Shown: in pieces, positions 31,685 to 36,140 of the stretch | Layout: each line of letters opens with the position of its first letter | Numbering within the stretch: the stretch's first letter is position 1 | From: Myxococcota bacterium | GTDB taxonomy: Bacteria; Myxococcota; XYA12-FULL-58-9 | DNA length: 36,140 nucleotides | NCBI GenBank assembly: GCA_022703175.1 | Contig: JAKLEG010000007.1 | Coordinates: forward strand, 1-36,140 | Reading direction: 5' to 3' | Notes under the pieces: model-generated | Seen by the model: only the letters and a program-made list of their open reading frames with translations | Database searches by the model: none | What the model was told of the DNA's origin: nothing | Position numbers and translations under genes: made by a program

Positions 31685-31711
31685 GCAAACCCAAGCGGGG
31701 AGCGGGTTTGC
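31685..31711 (-). terminator. Hairpin downstream of the epimerase gene
   Basis: GCAAACCC and GGGTTTGC form a perfect 8-bp inverted repeat with an 11-base loop, about 120 bases beyond the epimerase stop and between two minus-strand genes. Only a short T run (TTT) follows on the minus strand. A termination role for the UDP-sugar operon is possible. Confidence 0.4.
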
Positions 31712-31830
31712 TGATGTGGTGATGTGTGGTCAAGGCGCCCAGGCGGGAGGCGGGCTGCGCTGCAGCCTGAGTCGACTCGGCAATACGCTGTGAATACGGC
31801 TACTTGTCGACGGGCACTGGGGCTCTCTGG

Positions 31831-32772
31831 CTAGCTTTGGGGTTGCGACTTTAGCCACGCCACCGTGCGCCTGAGCCCTTCGTTGAAGTCGATGCCGGCG
31901 GTGTAGCCCAACAGCGTGCGGGCACGGGTGATATCGGCCAACGAGTCTTTAATGTCGCCGGCCCTTGCCGGGAATAGCTTGGGCGCAATGTGGGTGCCGA
32001 GAATGCCATTGATGGCTTCGACCAAATCCAACAGGCTGTAGCGTTTGCCGCAGGCAACGTTGATCAATTCGCCGGAGACGTTGGCGGCGGTGCAGGCCAA
32101 GAGGTTGGCCTCGACGGCATTGCCCACGTAGGTGAAATCGCGAGACTGCAAACCATCACCAAAGATGGGGGGGCTCTCACCACGCAGGGCGCACTGAATG
32201 AACTTGGGGACCACGGCGGCATATTGGTTTTCGGGATCTTGGCGCGGTCCGAAGATGTTGAAGTAACGCAGCCGCACGGTCTGGAGGTTGTACAGGCGCG
32301 CATACACCGCCACGTAGTGCTCGGCCGCAAGCTTGGCTACGGCGTAAGGCGATAACGGATGAACCGGCATGGTTTCGACCTTGGGCAAGGTCGGGCTGTC
32401 GCCGTAGGCCGACGACGAGGCGGCGTAGACGAAGCGTTTGACGCTGCGGGCATGCCTGGCGGCCTCAAGTGTCACCAGGGTGCCGTCGACACAGGCGTGG
32501 TTGCACTCCATAGGATTGGCAACGGAGCGTGGCACGCTTGGGATCGCGGCCTGGTGCAACACGTAGTCCACGCCACGCATGGCCCGCTTCATCAGCTCGG
32601 GGTCGGTGACGTCTCCTTCGATAAAATCTAAACCGGCCAGGGTCGTGAGGTTTGTGCGTTTGCCTGTGGCGAAGTTATCGACGCCACGCACAGTTTCACC
32701 GCGGCCAAGCAGCTCGGCGGCCAGGTTTGAGCCGATGAACCCGGCGACGCCCGTGATGAGGTAAGTGCTCAT
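31831..32772 (-). CDS. NAD-dependent UDP-sugar 4-epimerase (WbpP/GalE-like)
   Basis: The 313-residue extended short-chain dehydrogenase inverts C4 of a UDP-hexose. The NAD-binding motif GVAGFIGSNLA is at residues 8-18, the catalytic region has SSSAYGD and YAVAK (Tyr-x3-Lys), and LRYFNIFGPRQDP plus RDFTYVGNAVEANL follow. The AAIPSVPRSVANP segment is typical of the UDP-GlcNAc(A) 4-epimerase group (WbpP, TviC) rather than housekeeping GalE. Its start is one base after the stop of the dehydrogenase gene, so the two are cotranscribed. Together they would turn UDP-GlcNAc into UDP-GalNAcA for capsule or LPS; the exact sugar is inferred. Confidence 0.9.
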   Translation of the reverse strand: MSTYLITGVAGFIGSNLAAELLGRGETVRGVDNFATGKRTNLTTLAGLDFIEGDVTDPELMKRAMRGVDYVLHQAAIPSVPRSVANPMECNHACVDGTLVTLEAARHARSVKRFVYAASSSAYGDSPTLPKVETMPVHPLSPYAVAKLAAEHYVAVYARLYNLQTVRLRYFNIFGPRQDPENQYAAVVPKFIQCALRGESPPIFGDGLQSRDFTYVGNAVEANLLACTAANVSGELINVACGKRYSLLDLVEAINGILGTHIAPKLFPARAGDIKDSLADITRARTLLGYTAGIDFNEGLRRTVAWLKSQPQS

Positions 32773-32773
32773 G

Positions 32774-34096
32774 TTATGCCTTGTGAATGCGTTCTTGGTT
32801 GCGGGTGACTTTCTTGGTGGCGTTGCGCGTGTCGATGATTAAGGGGACGCCGTCGACCAACGCTTGGTAGTCGACGCTTGAGTGGTCGGTGACAACAATG
32901 GCTGCATCTAGCTTTGCGAACAGGCCGGGCGTCAGGTCCACCGAAGACATTTCCAAGTTGTATTTGCGAGTGACTGGCAATTTCGGGATGTACGGATCGT
33001 GGTAGACCACGTCGGCGCCGCGTTCTTGCAGGAGCTCGATGACTCGCAGCGACGGCGATTCGCGCAGGTCATCGATGTCTTTCTTGTAGGCGGCACCCAA
33101 CACCAAGATGCGGGAACCATTGAGTGGCTTACGTTGGCCGTTGAGCGCCTCAGCGGTGCGCTCGACTACGTAGTGCGGCATGTTGGTGTTCACCTCGCCC
33201 GCAAGCTCGATGAAGCGGGTGGCCACCTCGTACTCGCGCGCTTTCCAGGTGAGGTAGAACGGATCGATCGGGATGCAATGCCCGCCCAAACCCGGCCCGG
33301 GGTAAAACGGCATGAAGCCAAACGGCTTGGTCGACGATGCTTCAATCACTTCCCAAATGTCGATCTGCATCCGATCGCACACCATTTTCAGCTCATTGAC
33401 GAGCGCGATGTTCACCGAGCGGAAGATGTTTTCCAAAAGCTTGGTCATCTCGGCCACGCGCGTGGAGGAGACCGGTACCACGCGGTCGAGCGCGGCTTGG
33501 TAGAGGGCCACAGCGGCTTCACGACAGGCGGGGGTGAGGCCACCTACGACTTTGGGAATGGTTTGCGTGTTGAACTTGGTGTTGCCGGGGTCCTCGCGCT
33601 CAGGGCTGAAGGCCAAGAAGAAATCCTGGCCGGCCTGGAGCTTGCTGTCGGCTTCGAGGATGTCGCGCAAGAGCTCGTCGGTGGTGCCGGGGTAGGTTGT
33701 AGATTCGAGGACGATGAGTTGGCCCGCCCGTAGGTGCGGGGCAATCGCACGAGCGGTGCCTTCGATGTAGGTCATGTCCGGTTCGCGGTTCTTGTTGAGC
33801 GGCGTCGGTACACAGATGAGCAGGGCGTCGCACTCGTTGACCCGCCGGTAGTCGGTGGTGGGGGTGAAGTGCTTACTGGCGATAAGCTCAGAGGTTGCAG
33901 CGGCCGGAATATGTTTAATGTAGCTTTGGCCGCGGTTGAGCTTTTCGACTTTGCTAGGGTCGATGTCGAAACCGATCAGCGTAAAGCCCTTTTTCGCAAA
34001 CGTGATCACCAGCGGCAGGCCGACGTATCCTAAGCCAACGATACCAACCACGGCTTGCTTGCGCTCGATCCGTTCAATGAAGCTATGCGCGTCCAT
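32774..34096 (-). CDS. UDP-N-acetylglucosamine 6-dehydrogenase (WbpA/TviB-like nucleotide sugar dehydrogenase)
   Basis: ATG 34096 with CTGGAGGT 5 nt upstream is taken as start; the frame extending to 34147 lacks such a site. The 440-residue enzyme oxidises a UDP-hexosamine to the uronic acid with two NAD+. It has VGIVGLGYVGLPL at the N-terminus, ICVPTPLNKNREPD, ESTTYPGTTDEL, the central EMTKLLENIFRSVNIAL helix and FYPGPGLGGHCIPIDPFYL with the catalytic Cys. A second Rossmann domain follows (ILVLGAAYKKDIDDLRESPS, VVYHDPYIP). The AEM-TKLLEN and GPGLGGHCIP wording matches the WbpA/WecC group. The UDP-sugar epimerase gene follows after one base. Confidence 0.92.
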   Translation of the reverse strand: MDAHSFIERIERKQAVVGIVGLGYVGLPLVITFAKKGFTLIGFDIDPSKVEKLNRGQSYIKHIPAAATSELIASKHFTPTTDYRRVNECDALLICVPTPLNKNREPDMTYIEGTARAIAPHLRAGQLIVLESTTYPGTTDELLRDILEADSKLQAGQDFFLAFSPEREDPGNTKFNTQTIPKVVGGLTPACREAAVALYQAALDRVVPVSSTRVAEMTKLLENIFRSVNIALVNELKMVCDRMQIDIWEVIEASSTKPFGFMPFYPGPGLGGHCIPIDPFYLTWKAREYEVATRFIELAGEVNTNMPHYVVERTAEALNGQRKPLNGSRILVLGAAYKKDIDDLRESPSLRVIELLQERGADVVYHDPYIPKLPVTRKYNLEMSSVDLTPGLFAKLDAAIVVTDHSSVDYQALVDGVPLIIDTRNATKKVTRNQERIHKA

Positions 34097-34127
34097 CGCG
34101 ACCTCCAGAGGGCTCAGGGTGTTCATC

Positions 34128-34154
34128 GGTATAGCGTGCGTGCGCACGTGACAA
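34128..34154 (-). promoter_or_regulatory. Candidate promoter of the UDP-sugar operon with palindrome
   Basis: On the minus strand TTGTCA (plus 34149-34154) and TATACC (34128-34133) are 15 bases apart. The spacer contains the 10-bp palindrome CGTGCGCACG (34139-34148), a possible operator. The spacing is short, so this is tentative. Confidence 0.3.
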
Positions 34155-34180
34155 AAGCACCACCGCCTTGGTGAATAGAC

Positions 34181-34210
34181 TTGACGGCACTCTCGTCCGC
34201 TGGCGATACC
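34181..34210 (+). promoter_or_regulatory. Candidate promoter of the Cys-rich lipoprotein gene
   Basis: TTGACG (34181-34186, 5/6) and GATACC (34205-34210) are 18 bases apart, about 48 bases upstream of ATG 34258, which has its own GGGAG ribosome site. This gene therefore has an ordinary leader. Confidence 0.4.
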
Positions 34211-34257
34211 GTTTTGTGCCGGTGTATGCCAACGTTAGCCACGGTCGGGAGACCCTC

Positions 34258-34608
34258 ATGAAGAAACTTGCTGTTGCGCTGTTTTTTTGCACGTTGCCGC
34301 TTGTTGCTTGCGGCGATGATTACTCATGCAAGGACTACTGTGAGGCTGGCAACAGCTGCGATGGCGTGACCCAAGAGGACTGTGACGCGATGTGCAGCAA
34401 CATCGACAAGCTGAACGACAAGGCCGATTGCGGCGGCGAGTTCGACGATGTGTTGAGCTGCGTCAAAGATAACGAAGACGAGATATGTGACGAAAACTCT
34501 AACGCCTGCGATGACGAAATGGGCAAGTGGGTTGGCTGTGGCATTGGCTACTGCATGACCCACTCCACCGAAGAGATCTGCGCCTCCGCTTGGGGTGAAG
34601 ACAACTAA
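34258..34608 (+). CDS. Small acidic Cys-rich lipoprotein
   Basis: ATG 34258 has GGGAG 7 nt upstream and starts a lipoprotein signal (MKKLAVALFFCTLPLVAC). The frame from 34168 adds 30 residues with no support. The mature part is about 99 residues with the lipid Cys plus twelve further Cys (for example SCKDYC, SCDGVTQEDCDAMC, GCGIGYC), enough for six disulfides, and it is strongly acidic (many Asp and Glu). Such small Cys-rich surface lipoproteins are numerous in Myxococcota-type bacteria. No enzyme motif is visible. A role in metal binding or as a disulfide-locked surface domain is speculative. Confidence 0.75.
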   Translation: MKKLAVALFFCTLPLVACGDDYSCKDYCEAGNSCDGVTQEDCDAMCSNIDKLNDKADCGGEFDDVLSCVKDNEDEICDENSNACDDEMGKWVGCGIGYCMTHSTEEICASAWGEDN

Positions 34609-34629
34609 TCACGTCGCCGCCGTGACCGC

Positions 34630-34658
34630 TTGTGAGCTTGCGTCGCTGCTTTTAGAGT
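34630..34658 (+). promoter_or_regulatory. Candidate leaderless promoter of the nucleotidyltransferase gene
   Basis: TTGTGA (34630-34635, 4/6) and TAGAGT (34653-34658, 4/6) are exactly 17 bases apart. The -10 ends 6 nt before GTG 34665, so transcription should begin at or next to the start codon. Confidence 0.45.
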
Positions 34659-34664
34659 GCGCCG

Positions 34665-35564
34665 GTGACCGAGCGCACTCAACCTTCCGTGTCTAGTTGG
34701 GCCGGCCTTGCTTGGAGTCTGCGGGCCGAGGCCGACCGTGCCAAGCTCTCCGCGCTCGGGCAGGCGCTGGGCACGCCCGTGGTGTTTCTCAAGGGCGCTT
34801 GGGCGGAGCCCGTGTTGTACGGCAACCGGGGTCTGCGTAGCGGGTGTGACCTAGATATCCTGGTACAGCCTGAATGCTTCGCAGCTTTTGCTCAGGCGTT
34901 GGTGGCCAAAGGTTATCGTCGTTGGGAGTTTCCTACGCATCCCGTCACGTGGGAGCAGGCTCGGGAATGGGCCTTTAGTGGGCCGCCAGGGCATTTGGAC
35001 GTCGATCTGCACCGGGAGCTGCTCACGCCACCTTGGTATCGTTTGCCAACCGCAGCGCTGCTTATGCGCGCGCAATTCTACCAGGTACAGGGGGGGCCGA
35101 GCGTGTTGTCGCTTGCGCCTGAGGATCAGGTGTTGTTTTGCGCTGGCCACTACGCGAGCCACTGCTACCAGCTACCTAACAAGCACCTTGAGGACCTGGT
35201 GCGGCTGTGCCAGGTTCGCTCCATTGATTGGCAGAGGGCTCGCGCGCGGGCGCAGGAGGCGGGCCTGAGTGTGGCGTTGGCTTTTTTGGAGGCGGCGCTA
35301 GCGAGGCGCGAGGTGAAGGGGATGTTGCCGCCCGTGCAAGCGAGCCTTGGCGTTGCGTGGCGTCAGCGGTTGTTGGCGATGATGGTGCAACCGGGTGTTG
35401 CTGGGTTTACCCGGTCACGTCGCTTGCCGCGGCCCTGGGATGCGTTGGTGGTGAACACCCTAGCCTCCTCCAAGTCCACGGCCCTGCCGAAGTTCCTGGG
35501 AGATTACCTGAGGCTACGTGCGTTGGATCACCTGGCCCGAGGGCGCGAGGTCTTGGGTGTCTGA
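34665..35564 (+). CDS. NTP_transf_5-type nucleotidyltransferase family protein
   Basis: The 299-residue protein starts at GTG 34665. It fits the PF14907 'uncharacterised nucleotidyltransferase' family: FLKGAWAEPVLYGNRGLRSGCDLDILVQPE, where G-x-R-x3-DLDILV holds the metal Asp pair, and a later HLDVDLHRELLTPPW with the third acidic site. A helical part with PEDQVLFCAGHYASHCYQL and HLEDLVRLC follows. Family members often lie in exopolysaccharide, PEP-CTERM or RiPP loci and their transferred group is unknown. Here it overlaps an UpxY/NusG-like gene, which favours a polysaccharide locus. No signal peptide or membrane segment is present. Confidence 0.8.
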   Translation: MTERTQPSVSSWAGLAWSLRAEADRAKLSALGQALGTPVVFLKGAWAEPVLYGNRGLRSGCDLDILVQPECFAAFAQALVAKGYRRWEFPTHPVTWEQAREWAFSGPPGHLDVDLHRELLTPPWYRLPTAALLMRAQFYQVQGGPSVLSLAPEDQVLFCAGHYASHCYQLPNKHLEDLVRLCQVRSIDWQRARARAQEAGLSVALAFLEAALARREVKGMLPPVQASLGVAWRQRLLAMMVQPGVAGFTRSRRLPRPWDALVVNTLASSKSTALPKFLGDYLRLRALDHLARGREVLGV

Positions 35565-36087
35565 GGTCATGCCCCAGTGGTACGCGCTGGCGGTGCATGC
35601 GCGCCAGGAGAAAGCCGCGTCGCAGAGCCTGGGGGAGCGCGGACTTGAGGTTTTTTTGCCGGTGCGCATGGAGCGACGGGCCTGGAGCGACCGGGTGCAG
35701 ACCGTCGAGTTGGCACTGTTTCCTGGTTACCTGTTTGTGCGCGTGGCGCTCACCCCAGCGGTGCGCACAGAGCTGCTGAAGGTTCATCAGGTGCTGGAGC
35801 TTGTTGGGCGCAAGCCTGGGGATGCCCGGATCGCTCAGTCGATTCCTGCTGAACAAATCGAGAGCCTGCAGCTACTGGTGGCCACGTCTAACAACCTCGA
35901 CCCGACGTACCGCTTGGTCAAAGGGACGCCTGTGCGCGTCGTGAGTGGCCCGCTCAAAGGTATCACAGGCCTGGTGCTCACCGAGCCGGACGGTCGTCGC
36001 CGGCTGGTGGTGCAGATTGAGATTTTGGGCCGTGGTGTCTCGACCGCGCTGCCTGCCGAGTGTTTGGTAGAGGCGCCAGCGGGCTGA
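35557..36087 (+). CDS. UpxY/NusG-like transcription antiterminator
   Basis: The 176-residue protein has a NusG N-terminal domain (PQWYALAVHARQEKAASQSL, FLPVRMERRAWSDRVQTVE, LFPGYLFVRVAL) and a C-terminal KOW-like segment (LVKGTPVRVVSGPLKGITG). LFPGYLFV is the hallmark RNA-polymerase-binding strand. Specialised NusG paralogues of the UpxY/LoaP type sit at the start of long polysaccharide or biosynthetic operons and keep RNA polymerase from stopping in them. GTG 35557 with GCGAGG upstream overlaps the previous stop; ATG 35569 is an alternative that matches the usual family N-terminus. The operon it controls would lie to the right of the window. Confidence 0.85.
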   Translation: MSEVMPQWYALAVHARQEKAASQSLGERGLEVFLPVRMERRAWSDRVQTVELALFPGYLFVRVALTPAVRTELLKVHQVLELVGRKPGDARIAQSIPAEQIESLQLLVATSNNLDPTYRLVKGTPVRVVSGPLKGITGLVLTEPDGRRRLVVQIEILGRGVSTALPAECLVEAPAG

Positions 36088-36092
36088 AATAC

Positions 36093-36124
36093 TTGCCCCG
36101 CTTGGCTTTTCCCAGGGGCCGCAA
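36093..36124 (+). terminator. Hairpin at the right edge
   Basis: TTGC/GCAA and CCC/GGG pair around an imperfect loop, with unpaired bases on the right arm, 6 bases after the antiterminator stop. It may be a terminator, or part of an antiterminator-responsive leader; the window ends 16 bases later. Confidence 0.25.
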
Positions 36125-36140
36125 CCGAGTAGATTGCCGG

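Noticed and set aside
31769-31778. GAGTCGACTC palindrome as an operator
   Set aside because: A 10-bp palindrome in a 212-base gap between minus-strand genes with no promoter beside it; may be chance.
35228-35779. 183-aa plus-strand open frame across two genes
   Set aside because: It overlaps both the nucleotidyltransferase and the antiterminator, is Cys/Arg/Gly-rich, and has no family features.
1-36140. CRISPR array, tRNA, rRNA, insertion sequence or phage genes
   Set aside because: No direct-repeat array, cloverleaf, transposase motif or terminal inverted repeats were seen; coding is continuous with housekeeping-type composition.

Overview
The window is about 60% GC, densely coded on both strands, and clearly from a didermic (Gram-negative-type) bacterium. 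It encodes a TonB-dependent outer-membrane receptor, at least seven predicted lipoproteins, an SLT-type lytic transglycosylase and nucleotide-sugar genes. Several traits fit Myxococcota or a related deltaproteobacterial lineage: many acidic Cys-rich lipoproteins, CGxGT-type repeats, a DUF4388 protein, two sulfatase-like lipoprotein/exported enzymes and a GH3-family synthetase. That assignment is inference; there is no rRNA or tRNA in the window.

Layout. (1) 1-1182(-): truncated beta-propeller lipoprotein, divergent from 1424-6210(+): M48 metalloprotease, Cys-repeat lipoprotein, then three tandem AIM24-family paralogues. (2) 6284-11359(+): adenosine-specific-kinase family protein, small membrane protein, a complete sulfate ABC importer (lipoprotein Sbp, CysT, CysW, CysA with overlapping starts and stops) and a DUF493/YbeD-like protein. 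(3) 11461-12825(-): an orphan protein and protein-L-isoaspartate methyltransferase. (4) 13008-16429(+): TonB receptor translationally coupled to a Cys-rich lipoprotein. (5) 16636-17843(+): DUF4388 protein and a small coiled-coil protein. (6) 17830-23079: two divergent sulfatase-like enzymes with Thr where sulfatases carry Cys/Ser, then a TPR-lytic transglycosylase lipoprotein. (7) 23100-28041(+): GNAT protein, M20 dipeptidase, unrecognised 256-aa protein and GH3 amido-synthetase in one run. (8) 28038-30835: two divergent B12-binding radical SAM paralogues. (9) 30843-36087: lipoprotein, UDP-sugar epimerase and dehydrogenase on the minus strand, then a Cys-rich lipoprotein, an NTP_transf_5 protein and an UpxY/NusG-like antiterminator. 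The last group looks like the edge of a polysaccharide locus continuing to the right.

Most worth following up: the GH3/M20/GNAT run with its flanking radical SAM pair (a possible uncharacterised small-molecule pathway); the AIM24 triplet; the Thr-type sulfatase-like pair; the receptor-lipoprotein pair; and a recurring promoter layout in which a -10-like hexamer lies only 6-9 nt before the start codon, suggesting leaderless mRNAs. All protein calls rest on reading motifs by eye; no database search was run.
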